64,000 bases of DNA, taken from the NCBI RefSeq assembly GCF_031877795.1, contig NC_133939.1, positions 4,383,698 through 4,447,697 on the forward strand. Reading direction: 5' to 3'. The stretch's first letter is position 1. Each line of letters opens with the position of its first letter. The notes below the pieces were generated by a model. That model was not told where the DNA came from. It ran no database searches and worked only from the letters and a program-made list of their open reading frames with translations. Positions 50,738-62,600 of the stretch are shown one piece after another. The translations under genes and the position numbers were made by a program. This stretch comes from Strix aluco. Taxonomy: Eukaryota > Chordata > Aves > Strigiformes > Strigidae.

Positions 50738-53700
50738 CTGGGGGAAGAGCCCACATTGTGCCCATTTGGAGGAACAGCCCCTCTGGGGTCCAAGGAGCAG
50801 CTGAATCACCATTTAGGTTCCAGCTTTGACAAAGGCATATACTAAGAGCACAAAGAGCATCCTACAGCTGTGCCTACCTTACCTACTGGGCCTTCCTGTT
50901 GTTCTTCTGGAAGAGCAGCCATGTTTCCCTCCTCTTTGGAGAAGGCTCTGTCTTGTACCTTAGCAGCAAATGCACGTGGATGAGCAAGAAACATCCCGAG
51001 TGTCCTCTTACCCTCTAGGTGAGTACCTGCCAGGCAGGTCCCCACTTTCTACCTCCATCTGTGCAAGAACCAGCCCCGCTTCTGTCCTGAGGGCCAGGCT
51101 CAGCTCAGCTCAGCAGTGAGAGGTTTTGAAAAACACAATCACCCTTTCCAGCTTCCTCCATCCAGGTAGGGCCCCCAGGCTTGTGGGCACTCAAGCAACA
51201 CGCTAACCAGATTTCAGTCAGGACAGGATTTTTGTGAGGAAGTAACTCTGCCAGCACTGGGGAGCTGAACCTTTCCTCTGGCATGCACATCTACAGGTAT
51301 TTAAGGATTTAGTGACTGATTACCACCACACGCTGTCCTCCATGTTCTAAAACCATCCTTTCCAGTGCCAGCTGTTCCAGGATGGTCTTCTGCAGCACTG
51401 GTGCATTCGCTCCTCTTACAACAGCTACTAATTCTCCTTCCTGAAAGGTGTGAAAAGCAAAATCAGTCAGTAAGTGCTCAAGTGGTGCCCTCTGGACTCT
51501 AGATATTACCACAGCAGCACATGACATAAGATATTGTGTACCATGCCCTCCTCCCTGACAGAGCTGCTCTGGCTCCAGAACAAGAGGGAAACTTTGGAAC
51601 AATCTTCTTGGTCATTCCTGATCAGTCTTAGGATAGACCAAAGCAGCTTGTGGAGAGGAGTGAGGTCCTGCAGTAGCAGGAGGCTGAACCTTAAGAACCC
51701 TCAGGGCAGCACACATCCACATGCTAACATGGCATGAACACTGCTCACTGGACTCGGCCAGCCACAAGGCCCTGTGGACACATACATCTTGCAATAAATC
51801 ACAGGGATCCCTGGGCATGAATGATAGGGATTTTCATGGCTTCAGGGGGAAAGGGCCACAAAACATGGTCATCTATCACAGGCTACATGGGCCTCCTCCC
51901 AGGTAAAAAAAAAAAAAAAATCATTTTCACCTACCTGTGCAATTTAATCTGTTTTACTTCATTCACACCTTAATCTCTTTTTTTTTTTTTTTTTAAATTA
52001 ACAAAACAAAATTACATTGTTCTGTTTCTTGGTGGCAAAGCAGAAGATATTTAAATTTAAACTCCAGCTGTATATTCTTATGCATGCAGCACCTGATGAC
52101 CAGTAGATACCGTCAGATACAGAGCAAATAAAATTGTGCTGTCGCACATGAAAGAAAAAGATTATCTCTCAAAAAGGACAGTTGTTCCCACTGGCAAATG
52201 ATATTTATTGCTATGTAGCTACTGCAACAATATTTTCACTCACTGCATAAAGCAGAAAGACAGGCTCGCATTTTCCTCTGTATTCTTCCAGACCATCAAT
52301 GGAATCAACTTCAGCCTAAAAGGAATGTAAAACAAAACAGGTGTTTCTAGAAAACTGTTTCTGCTTCAGGGGAACACACATGAAACCGCTGGGACTCAGA
52401 CATCCTCAGCTGGCTGGCACTGATCCCCCATGTACAGCAAAACACCTCCACGTCCCAGTCTGACAGGCCAAAAGGACACTGGCCAGAGCCAGGGCCACCA
52501 CCGACTCCCAGCTCAGCATCAAGGACCTGAGGAGCAGGCAGATGTGTGGCAGATCTCACCCGCAGGGCTTGGAACAGCAGCTCTTGTGCAGCAGGGATAT
52601 CTACCTCACAGCAGCTTGCCTGAGTGAATGCCAGAGAAAAAAAAGCCTGCAAAAATGAAATCAAGGTCTCTTGTCTCTAGGAAGTGACAGGAGGAGCTGT
52701 GGTGGCAGCAGCAGCACCAGTAGGCTGCGAGGCGTGCTGAGCAGGGGCCTCCACGAGGAGCCTCACTGCCCACAGCTCTGTCAGCAATGGAGAGCTGGCC
52801 TTCAGCCAGGAACAGCATTTAAACACAGAATCACGGCGGGACTGAGGTAGGAAGGGACTTCTGCAGGGCTCTGGGCTAGTCTCAGGGTTATAGGAGGCTG
52901 CTCAAAGCTGCGTTAGTTTTTAGCATCCGCAAGAATCGCTGCTCCACAGCCTCTCTGGGAACGTGTCCCATCATCCAACCACTTCTACACTGAATTCTTT
53001 TCCCTTCTCTCTACTTGAATTTTTCCCTGCTGCAACTTGATCCTGCTGTCTGTCATTCTTTTGCTGTGTACCACTGAGAAAAGCCTGTCTCTGCCTTCTC
53101 TATTAATCCCCCAACTAGACATCTGTCCCTTGGTCTTCTTCAGGGGTGAACCAACCCAGCTCCTTCAGACTCTCCCTGTACATCAGAGGGACACACATTA
53201 ATGATTCTGTCTAGCGTTGCTTGCTTAAGCAGACATCTGAAACGTACAGAACAGTTGAAGCCTGAAAATTCTTAGTGATATGAGTTCTTATTGATGTAAC
53301 CAAGTGTCTATATTTGGCAGGCTCATTCACACAACCTGGAACTCCTGGACTGTTACCGTCGTGGCTGAATAGAAAGATAAGTGACTTCAGCCTTTAGTTA
53401 CCTGCTAGTTTCAGGGGACTGGATGTTTTAAGCAGTGCCAAATTAGATCTTACCACAGCAAAATGCAGGAGATGACTGCCAACTTCATTCCTTATTTTTC
53501 GGAAAAGATCTACTACTGCTTTGCATGGACCACACCAGGCTTGAAACGCATCAACAACTGCAAGCAGGAAAATTAGTCAGAATGAGGTCAAAATGGGTCA
53601 GTTTAGACATAGACCAATAGGTTGGTTTGTGCACTTCTCCGCTTTGCAGCACAATCATTTGGAAGGGGACTGCAAAAGGGTGCTAGTGCAATAAGAAGAA

Positions 53701-56700
53701 TCTTGAAAACCTCTGAGGATTGAGGTCTGCTCCTCTGGTGACCTCTGCAGCAACACCCTAGGGAAGGAGATTTGCCTCATGTCCAACCAGAACTTCCCAA
53801 GCTGTTGCTCCCATAGTTCTGTCTGGAGTGTGGCAGGACCCCTGTTGAGCACTAGAAGGGCTACGGATTTGATTCTATAGTAGAAACTATCGTACTCTTT
53901 CAAGGTTTCAAATGCTAGATCAGAGGATGAAATCATTATAAAATAACAAGCTAATAACAGTGATATGATATGGAGGAGTCTTTACAAGAAACACTGACAT
54001 GGCTGGGACCTTGGAGGTACCAGATTTTCTAGGGAAAACTGCTGCACAGAGGTAGAGCACATGAGGCTTATGCAACAGCCCTCTAGCCTCCGCCCTTGGG
54101 AACCAGGGCTGTTCCTCGCACTGGGGACAGCCCTGCTCCACGTGGTGGCTGGACTGGAGACTCCAGAAGCTCCCGAACCGGCACTGCTTTGATTGCATGA
54201 TAACTGCCCCACATAAATTAAGAAGACTACAACCTCCAGCTAGTCTCACTGCCATTAACATGTTTCTTTCTTCCATTCAGGACGAGAGGAATGGAGGGAC
54301 TGACTGAACATCCGTATCAGTAGTAACTGATTCCTAACAGTACTGGTGTCCTGTTAACACAGGACAAAAGCAATCTAGTATGTTGACCAAACCCTTACCA
54401 ATGAGTCCTTTGAGGCACAGCATTTCTTCCCAAAGCTCCTGGCTACTGATGTTAACCTGTGTGAAAATTTAAAAACACAGTAAAAGCAACAGTAAATCAT
54501 CAGGTACTACCTGGTTACTGAAAATATCGCTTCATGCTTGCGCTTAAGACGGACACATCTGCCTGAAGAGGTGTTACCTGAGCACTCAGGAAACTCTTGA
54601 CGGTGATCCTCTCACCTCTGACCAGCTGAGCAGAGCCAAGCTGTGCTAGAACATGGGTGGAAGACCTCTGAGAAAAAACAGCTGAAATTGGATATCCTCA
54701 CTCCCAAACTCTCATTTCTTCTCCCTTTCACACATGCTCTTTCTACCACCTGACACCAGCTCTGAGAGACCCATCAGCAAGCCAGCTAACACTGTAAAAA
54801 AGCTTATTGGATTAGAGACTCATGTTGTCTCACAAGACCCAAGGCAAGGCAGATGGAATGGGTAGCAGCATCCAGCCAAGAGCAAGCCCTCCCATCTAGG
54901 GGCAGCAACTACTTGAACAGTCTGGCTGCTTGGGGACCCCAGGCTCAGTTTGCAGAGAGATAAGAGTTGTTCTGAGGGGTAAGTGGGGACATGGCCCCCT
55001 GCATCTTATCAGGGCCTCTGGCTGACTGACCAGAGCCCTAGCTGAACCCACCAGGCTGTGTCATGTATGGTGCAAGAAGGAAGGTCTGTGAAATAGCTGT
55101 ACAGCCTCAGTTTTTTCCTGGGGCTCTCCTGCTTTTATGGCCACACAACTCCTTGTGGGGCCATGCAGCAAAATCTGAGAACAGGGAAGGGCTCCAGATG
55201 TCCGTCAGCTTACCATACAGACCTGCAGGTATGCAGGTACCAAGAAGAGCAGCAGGCAGTGAGGATAAGGGACCCTGAGCTCCCTACCACAGCACTCATG
55301 CTATAGAAGAAACACAAGAGCTACTTTGCTTTCACTTAAATGGAAATCTGATGCGTAATGATGTTTTAACACAGGCTAGCAGCTAAAACAGTTACAAGCC
55401 ACTGATGGATAACTGACAGGGCTGGTCCTCTGCAGGAGGCCGAGATGACAGCACGAGCAGGACAGACTTGGAGGAGAGCCACACACACACACTGACACTC
55501 GCTAGGTCCTGGCTTGGCAGGGCCCTCCCATCAGAGCCAGCATGGCGAGGTGGTCTGGGCTGACCTGCAGCACTCCGAGCACTGCTTCAACAAGTTTGTC
55601 TCCAGCACATGTCCTTCTTTCCTCTCACCTATTTGATACCCAGTCCTCGTCACATCTTATAAGCCAGATGATTCTCCACCGGCAGTTTCTCCCCTTGCCT
55701 GCACACAAGCTATACTACTTGGTTAAGATGTTTCAGTCTCAGTAAAATAAACTAGTAAATACACAGATTTCATGATGTCTGGGCACTACAGGGTGGGGTC
55801 TGAACCCAGCATGTTCTTACCTGAATTACTGGCTGCTATCTGAAGACTTCCAAAACATAATGAACAACAGAGAGCACAGAAAGATCTAGGTTGGAAGGGA
55901 TCTGTGGAGTTCTTCGTCTAATTCCCTGCTCAAAGCTCAGTGTTAGACCAGGTTGCTCAGGGACTTACCCAGTCAAGGATACCCTACACTGTGCCATGTG
56001 CTATATTATCCCACATTTCCAGTACTGTTATTAGAAAGGGAAGTATAAGCAGCAGAGTGGCGCAGCGGAAGCGTGCTGGGCCCATAACCCAGAGGTCGAT
56101 GGATCGAAACCATCCTCTGCTAGTTGTTTTACCTTACATCATGGCAAACTGGGGAGGTCCCATTGGACTGGAGGGTGGCAAATGGGACACCCATCTACAA
56201 GAGAGGCAGAAAGGAGGATCCAGGAAACTATAGACCTGTCAGTCTGACCTCGGTGCCAGGGAAGGTCATGGAGCAGGTCATCTCGAGTGCCATTACGAGT
56301 CATATAATGGACAACCAGGGGATCAGGCCTAGTCAGCACGGGTTTATGAAAGGCAGGTCCTGCCTGACAAACCTGATCTCCTTCTATGACAAAATGACCC
56401 GACTATTGGATGAGGGAAAGGGTGTGGATATTATCTACCTGGATTTTCGAAAAGCATTCGACACAGTTCCCCATACGATACCCAGAAAAACTGGCTGCCC
56501 ATGGCCTGGATGAGTGAACGGTCTGCTGGGCCAAGCACTGGCTGGATGGACAGTCCCAGAGAGTGGTGGTCAATGGAGCTAAATCCAGCTGGAGGCTGGT
56601 TACAAGTGGTGTTCCTCAGGGCTCGGTGTTGGGACCATTTCTGTTTATCATCTTTATTGATGATCTTGATAAGGACACAGAGTGTATCATCAGTAACTTT

Positions 56701-59240
56701 GCAGATGACACCAAGTTAAGCGGGAGTGTCGATCTGCATGAGGACAGGGAGGCTCTACAGAGAGACTTGGATAGATGGGATCGGTGGCCAACGTCAACAG
56801 GATGAGCTTCAACAAGGCCAAGTGCCAGGTCCTGCACTTGGGCCACAACAACCCTCTGCATGGCTACAGGCTTGGGGAGGCTGGAGCTGTCTGGAAGAGA
56901 AGGATCTGGGGGTTCTAATTGACAAGCAGCTGAACATGAGCCAGCACTGCCCAGGTGGCCAAGAAAGCCAACGGCATCCTGGCTTGGATTAGAAATAGTG
57001 TGACCAGCAGAAGTGGGGAGGTGACAGTCCCCCTGTGCTCTGCACTGGTGAGGCCACACCTGGAGTGTTGTGTCCAGTTTTGGGCACCTCAATCCGAGAG
57101 AGATCTCGAGGTGCTGGAGCGAGGGCAGAGGAGGGCAACGAGGCTGGGGAAGGGCCTGGAGAATAAATCCTGTGAGGAGAGACTGAAGGAGCTGGGGCTG
57201 TTCAGTGTGAGGAGGAGAAGGTGAGGGGAGACCTCATCACTCTCTGCAGCTCCCTGAAAGGACATTGTAGAGAGGTTGGTGCTGGTCTCTTCTCACAGGG
57301 AATTAGTAACAGAACAAGAGGGAATGGTTTTAAACTGCAACAGGGGAGGTTCAGACTGGACATGAGGAAAAAGTGTTTCCCAGAAAGAGTGGTCAGAGAG
57401 TGGAATAGGCTGCCCAGGGAGGGGGTGGAGTCCCCATCCCTGGGTGTGTTTAAGGGTCGTTTAGATGAGCTGTTGGGGGATGCGGGGTAGGGGAGAACTT
57501 TGTAGAGTAGGGCTGAGGGTTGGACTCGATGGTCCCAAGGGTCTTTTCCAACCTGAATGATTCTATGATTCTATCTTTAGCATCTTCCCTGTATTACAGG
57601 ACTTGACCCTCAGTGTGTACCTAGAAAAACACAGTAAGTTAAAAAAAAAAAGCGCTTCTTAAGAAATACTGGTTTTGTTCATCCTGAACAATGAAGATTC
57701 CTCATAACTTTCTCAGTTGGTATCATTAATCCTAACTACATTTAGTAGATTTTAGATGCAGTAAGGCCAGCTATTTTACAATCATTAACACCAACGTGCA
57801 TTAAAGGACTGCTAAAATTGCAGTCAAGGATTCCAAGAGTGTAAACTGCAGTGCAAATTAAATGGCCTCTTACAGACTTTCAGAGGTGTCACTGGAGGTC
57901 ACACAATACAGTTTCTCCAGGATGCCACCTCACCTGGAGAATGGGGAGTTGTTCAAACACCTCCCTCTGTTCTCCTGTTTAGCACACGACCCCAAGCCTC
58001 ATTTTTTCAGAGAACACCTGCAGAATTAAGAAATTTAATTAGTCCAGTTTTCACTAGTGCTAGGACCACCCTCAGAGTGTTTCAGAGAATGTTAATGAGT
58101 TCAAATAGCTTATGATAATAATCTGTGATAATGAGCTCAGCTGTGAGTTCAACTGATGGACTCAAAGTAATGCCTGAACCCTTCAAAGTGTTTTGCTAAT
58201 TTGGATGCCCTGAGGTTGCAAAGGACTTGGCTTTTCTCTGATATAACCAGAACTTTTCTAGGACAACACATCATGTCCTACACGAGATTCAGCTTTCATC
58301 TGCAGATGTGAACAATCACATTTTTTGTGCATCTAGACCCAGCTTTCCCTTAGCTGCCAAAAGGTGTGAAGTCTGGTTGATGTAATTTTCCCCATCCCAC
58401 AGGAACACAGTTGGACAAGCAACTATTTTTACCTTAATAAAGTGATCCTCTGTCTTATACAAATGTTCACATTTGCACTCCATGCTTTCCAGTTTTAACA
58501 GTGAATAAACAAGGTTATAGAGCCCATAATCTCCATTAGTATCTCTCTCTGGTGAAGACTGAACTTGCTTCAAAATTTGAAGGAGGCCTTCACAACCTAC
58601 TTTGGGTTTTTCAATGTTTTTGCATACTAAACTGCTTGCAGAAACCCTCTCCCCTCTATGCAGGTAGTTATAAAGTATCATTAGGTCACTTGTGAAGTTT
58701 AAGCAGGGAAAAATTCCTCTACACATTGTGAAATAGGTTTTTCAGCCTTTAAATTTTTCTTGTACCTCCTAACTTTTCCACCTTTACAGCAATCTTTCTA
58801 AATACACAAACTGGTCAGAAATGTTCAGTGACACTTACCATTCAGGAGAAACCCCGCTTCCCCAGTTCCCCACTTCTAAATGTCCTTTGAACAATTGTCC
58901 CATGAAACACAAGATACATTTTGACCTATGAAAGCAGCCAAACCTGTGCCAGCTTGTAACAGCTCTGAAACACAACCTGCAGCCCCATAGCAACCTCCCT
59001 CTGCACCCCATAGCACTGACTTTAGGGGACAGACTTGACTTGCCCCATTTTACCATGCTTCCCACCTGCCTTCAGGAATGCTTTTCCACCACAAGAACCT
59101 CACAGTAGGGTTTTGCCAGCAGAATCTGAGATACTCCAAGACTGAACTTCATCCTTTGCCCTTGCTATGAGTTTAAAAAATGTTTTAAAAGCCTGGCTCC
59201 TACTGACCTGCAGTACTACCTCCTTTTTCTTTGCAGCCAT
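50642..59240 (-). CDS. NME9: NME9 (TXNDC6)-type thioredoxin gene, 6 exons placed, NDK part not found
   Basis: The joined exons start [11 protein letters not shown] and encode a thioredoxin fold that closely follows mammalian NME9/TXNDC6, an axonemal or microtubule-associated thioredoxin-NDK protein expressed in ciliated tissues and testis. Residues 12-30 ([19 protein letters not shown]) form helix 1, 38-42 are the redox motif WCGPC with both cysteines, the cis-proline is P83 in KCEPVFLLY, and 90-128 ([17 protein letters not shown]) close the domain. A sixth exon continues in phase. Mammalian NME9 then has one nucleoside diphosphate kinase domain (a TLAIIKPDAV-like start); none is recognisable between here and the VPS8 promoter. 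If the exon-5 donor is not used, the frame stops after four more residues, giving a single-domain protein of about 132 residues. The gene runs in the same direction as VPS8. Confidence 0.85.
51324..51440 (-). CDS. NME9: NME9 exon 5, residues 90-128 (alternative end at 51309)
   Basis: A 117-bp exon encoding [19 protein letters not shown] and [19 protein letters not shown] after a TTTCAG acceptor. The donor GTAATC is weak. Without it the frame continues VISH and stops at 51,309, which would make this the last coding exon. Confidence 0.85.
51905..51994. repeat. A16 and T17 homopolymers 57 bp apart
   Basis: A run of 16 A at 51,905-51,920 and of 17 T at 51,978-51,994 in NME9 intron 4. They could pair as a hairpin in RNA or simply be two length-variable homopolymers. 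Confidence 0.8.
52244..52315 (-). CDS. NME9: NME9 exon 4, residues 66-89
   Basis: A 72-bp exon encoding [20 protein letters not shown] and LLYA, including the cis-proline region. TTTTAG acceptor, GTGAGT donor, phase 0. Confidence 0.93.
52825..53195 (-). mobile_element. Old CR1 LINE 3' fragment in NME9 intron 3
   Basis: The plus strand begins ACACAGAATCACGGCGGGAC and GGTAGGAAGGGACTTCTGCA, then follows the antisense CR1 layout to CAGCTCCTTCAGACTCTCCC. Strongly diverged. Confidence 0.85.
53454..53557 (-). CDS. NME9: NME9 exon 3 with WCGPC redox motif, residues 31-65
   Basis: A 104-bp exon encoding [19 protein letters not shown] and then [22 protein letters not shown] acceptor, GTAAGA donor, phase 0. 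Both active-site cysteines are present. Confidence 0.93.
54399..54456 (-). CDS. NME9: NME9 exon 2, residues 12-31
   Basis: A 58-bp exon encoding [19 protein letters not shown], with TCACACAG acceptor and GTAAGG donor, phase 1. Confidence 0.9.
55868..55990 (-). mobile_element. Short CR1 3' tail in NME9 intron 1
   Basis: GATCTAGGTTGGAAGGGATC followed by CCTGCTCAAAGCTCAGTG and CAGGTTGCTCAGGG is the reverse complement of the CR1 3' region, about 60 bp before the tRNA gene. Confidence 0.8.
56051..56122 (+). tRNA. Initiator tRNA-Met (CAT anticodon)
   Basis: A 72-base gene with every arm intact. Acceptor AGCAGAG pairs with CTCTGCT. The anticodon stem-loop CTGGGCCCATAACCCAG has the three G-C pairs of initiators and anticodon CAT. 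The T-loop is ATCGAAA rather than TTCGA, and A1:U72 is present, all hallmarks of eukaryotic initiator tRNA. The sequence appears identical, or nearly so, to vertebrate tRNA-iMet. A TTTT run at 56,127-56,130 can terminate RNA polymerase III. It lies antisense in NME9 intron 1, with a CR1 starting a few bases after the terminator. Confidence 0.97.
56127..56130 (+). terminator. Pol III TTTT terminator of tRNA-iMet
   Basis: Four T residues begin four bases after the mature tRNA 3' end, as expected for RNA polymerase III termination. Confidence 0.75.
56136..57575 (+). mobile_element. CR1 LINE, 5'-truncated, reverse transcriptase region to 3' end
   Basis: The copy starts inside ORF2 (ANWGGP, then [20 protein letters not shown]) and runs through reverse transcriptase motifs, including [26 protein letters not shown] and FADDTK. 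It continues to the C-terminal part and a 3' end with tandem ATTCTATG-like units at about 57,557-57,574. Several frameshifts separate the open pieces, so it is not functional. It is 5'-truncated, as is usual for CR1, and relatively well preserved, suggesting a younger insertion than the other copies. It sits in NME9 intron 1, antisense to the gene. Confidence 0.93.
58615..58725 (-). mobile_element. Possible ancient CR1 relic
   Basis: GCAGGTAGTTATAAAGTATC followed by ATTAGGTCACTTG resembles the antisense CR1 block CAGGTAGTTGTAGAGGGC ... ATGAGGTCTCCC seen at 36,029. Too diverged to be sure. Confidence 0.4.
59208..59240 (-). CDS. NME9: NME9 first coding exon, residues 1-11
   Basis: ATG at 59,240-59,238 opens [11 protein letters not shown] and stops at a GTCAGT donor, phase 0. 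A TTCCTGCAG acceptor ends four bases upstream of the ATG, so a non-coding first exon probably lies further up; I could not place it. Confidence 0.85.
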
Positions 59241-59612
59241 CCTTCTGCAGGAACAAGGGTCCTTTGAGCAGCAGTCCCAAGCACAAAGCACTGCAGACGT
59301 CCTCTTTATTCTGTGAATCCAACTGCTGGCCAACCTGCCCCACAGAGAAAGCTTCTTACCCGTTCCTGCTCCTCTGCCCAGGCCGTACCGCCTACAGCAG
59401 CATCCCTGCCCTGTTGCAGGGAGTGGGATTAGCTCAGCAGTGCCCAGAGCCTGGACACGGCTCTGCTCACACCCTTTTCACAGAGGCAAGGTCTGCTGCA
59501 GGGCCTGAATCGCTGCTCACTTTGGGAGACACAGCAGTTTGCCCCTCCTTCCTCTGAGCGTGCAGAAGAGAACCAGCCCCAGCCAGAGCCTGGCAGTACC
59601 TGTGTGGTGGCT

Positions 59613-59656
59613 GGCAGCACCCCAACGTTGCTGTGGCAGCACCCCAATGCTGCTGT
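59613..59656 (+). repeat. Two copies of a 22-bp unit
   Basis: GGCAGCACCCCAACGTTGCT and GGCAGCACCCCAATGCTGCT stand head to tail with period 22, in the GC-richer stretch upstream of the NME9 ATG. Confidence 0.8.
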
Positions 59657-62600
59657 GACAGCCCTGGCAACGTCGGGGTGGAGCAGCAGCCCAGCCCGCC
59701 CTGCTCCCTTCTCAGTGTCGCTGCAGTCAGGAAGTTCAGCTCAGTCTCCTCTCTAATTCCCCTCCGAGCAGCAGCCGCAGTTGGAGCCCTTCTGCCTCCT
59801 CTCTGCCTGTCAAACCTGCCCAATACTCCACCCCACTCCAGTTTTCCCCTACCCCTCCCAAACTAGGGGCCCAAGACAAGGCACAAGATCCAGACACGAG
59901 AGCTGCTGGCCCACTCCAATACACAACAATTTTTGAAGGTTGGTTGGGTTTTTTTCTTACTTGCAGTGAGCACCCAGCGCCTGTGCCCATCACCCCCCAG
60001 GGTTTGGGCAGGGCTGCTGCCCACCTTGTCCCTTCCCATGCCTGGGGTCACTGGGCCCCAGGTGCAGACCTTGGAGGTGCTGCTTCTCACACAGCACACG
60101 ATGTCTGGTGGCCGGGTCCTCCAGCTGGCCAAGGTCCTTCCTGGTTGAGGACTGGGCTTTTGGCACATCAACTCCCCTAGTGCCCCTGGCAGCCCAAGGG
60201 GACACTAAAGTGCCTCTGTGGGACATGGCAGGGCAGAGCCTTGGCAGAGGGTCCCCTGCCTCCAGAACCAGCTCAGCCGAGCAAACTGCACCCCTGGATG
60301 GCCCCAGCAACTGACTTTGGAGAAATAAGCCTCCACTAAAGTCCTGTTGATTTTTAACCACCACTGAAATTTTGCATGTTTACACCTACTTTTTATGATT
60401 ACCAAAGACAGTCCTGTTAAACTCATTTTCTAGTCTTCAAGAAATTAATTCTCATGCACCTCAAATTATTCTTCTGCCCGCTGTGCCACTGTTTCAGCAG
60501 TTTCATGGAGGTACAGCATCTACTGCAATGGCCGAAGTCTGTAAAGTTAAATTTATAAGATATGAGGTGTTTGCCTTAAGAATATACTGGCACAAGATGC
60601 TTTTGAGCAGGTCACTTAGTTTCTCTCCTTATTACAAATCTGTAATTAGAAAAACAGCCAAATTATAAGCCTCATTTGACTTTGCATGGGAGAGACTACT
60701 CCAAACGTGGACTGGAGGTGGTGGGGAGCGACCAAGTGTACTTCTCTGACAACCAGCATGCCAAACTCCATGCAGAACTGTTCAGTTTTTTGACACATGT
60801 AACCATGTAACCTTTGAGAGGACTGCCATCACTGGGCCCAGATATAAAGAGCAGACATACTTATCAAAATTCATTAGGACTGTTTCTCAGAAGAGAAATG
60901 GCACAAGAACAGCAGAAATCCTGGTGATCTGTATGATGTCCAGACAAACTCTATACTTGCTTTGGTTCCGCAAGCAACCCTGTAATTCTCTAGACGCTGT
61001 TACCTAAATAAAGTTGGTAAATCAAGTTTGTTCCCACTGTGAATCTCAGGCTAGCAACTGTCAGTCTGTAGAGAAGCTGGCACAGAAAGCTGAGATTTCT
61101 CCACGAAGCTGAGAAAAATCTAGATATTCTGGTAAAGTTCTTTTTATTTACAGTATTCTTCTTTTTGTACATACCTATAGCAACATCAAAAATTATTCAC
61201 AAAGCTTAACTGAATGTAAAAATGTTCTCATCCAACAGTTCATCCTATGTATATCTGTGGAAAATGTCAACTGTTCTCATGCAGCAACAAGATTGTCTGA
61301 GCATTGTTTTTCAGTTTTTTTTCTGGTAGAATTTTAGGAAGCCACCTCAAAACATGTACACAGATGCTTACTCACCTTTTCTGAACACCTTTAGGCACCG
61401 GAGTTTTATAGAATCAAACTCAGATTTGCTTTTAGAAACGTGAATTAGGGGAGGACAAGAAGAGGTATGTAAGAACTTGAGCTCCTAAACGTACATAGCA
61501 GGAGTGCAAATTTAGAAGTCAGATGCATGCTGTACAGTCTTGGATTTACAATATCTGCCTCAGAACTTTTTTCTCAGGTCAAGCAAAAATATATTTCACT
61601 GAATTTTATAAATAAGACTTCACTTCTGAGGTACTGATATTTATCAAGTTCTCACATATTTTTACTTCCCCTTTTGTTCAGCCCCCAAAGTCCATCATGA
61701 AAAATTTGCAGAAGGACATTAAAAAACTGCCAGTCACTTACTGCAATGCCTGGGGAAAAAGTGTCAGGTGCTCACTTTTATTTGTCTTTCAAGAGTGGAA
61801 GAAGTTACATGAAATGTATATATTCTCCTTTGCAACCAAATGATAACAGTTATCTGATACATAGCACATTCAAATTCCAGGCCAAACTGTGGTCACATTT
61901 TCTGACACAAGTAGTTACCTTGGAAAAATGTAAGGCTATCACAATTTGACCTTCTGATCAGAAAGAGTAAGATACTTATCAAAATTGGTTAGCAAAGTTA
62001 CAGACCTCTCTTCTTGCTGCAGCCTTCCTGAAGTTCAGTGTAACAAAAGAAAGATTTGGTTTAAGACGTCGGCTGCAATCTTTAGTGTGCCTGTTAGTGC
62101 TACGTAAATATAGTGTTTGGAGATTCTGACTATTAAAACTATGGTCTAAACTGAAATCAGAAAGGAGACATGGGAAGAAAGCAAGAACCCTGAACTGCAT
62201 GAAAGAGAGCTCCTTGCTGCCCTCATTTGTTTCTATGCGTATTTGACTGTGAAGCCACAGGGGTCTCATGTTCCAGCCTAACCTTACACACTCCTCTTCA
62301 TTTGTACTCATATTTTTTTCTCCACACTTACAGGCACAATTTTCAGGAACTTCTGGACAATCTAGGCTTCTGAACAGAATAAAATCCCATTGCTTATTAT
62401 TCAGGTATCCAAATCCATGCAAGTGTGTATATCTGCATATATACACAAAATCTGTAGCAACATTACTGAGCTAAAAAGCAACCCCAACAAAACCAAAACC
62501 CCAATTTTTCCATCCCTTCCCCAACTTAATGCACCCAGCTGATCTTTCGTGGAAATAATCTGTAAGTCACTTAACTATATCTGGAGGTAAAGGATGCAAA

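Larger units (their letters stand above)
54457..59207 (-). other. NME9: NME9 intron 1, repeat-rich, hosts tRNA-iMet
   Basis: 4.75 kb. Contains a short CR1 tail (55.87 kb), the initiator tRNA gene (56.05 kb), the large CR1 (56.14-57.57 kb) and a possible relic near 58.6 kb. The stretches 54.46-55.86 and 57.58-58.6 kb show nothing recognisable. Confidence 0.75.

Noticed and set aside
58316-58726. Minus-strand open frame of 136 codons in NME9 intron 1
   Set aside because: Its start overlaps a probable CR1 relic, the rest matches nothing known, and NME9 exons 1 and 2 join in frame without it.
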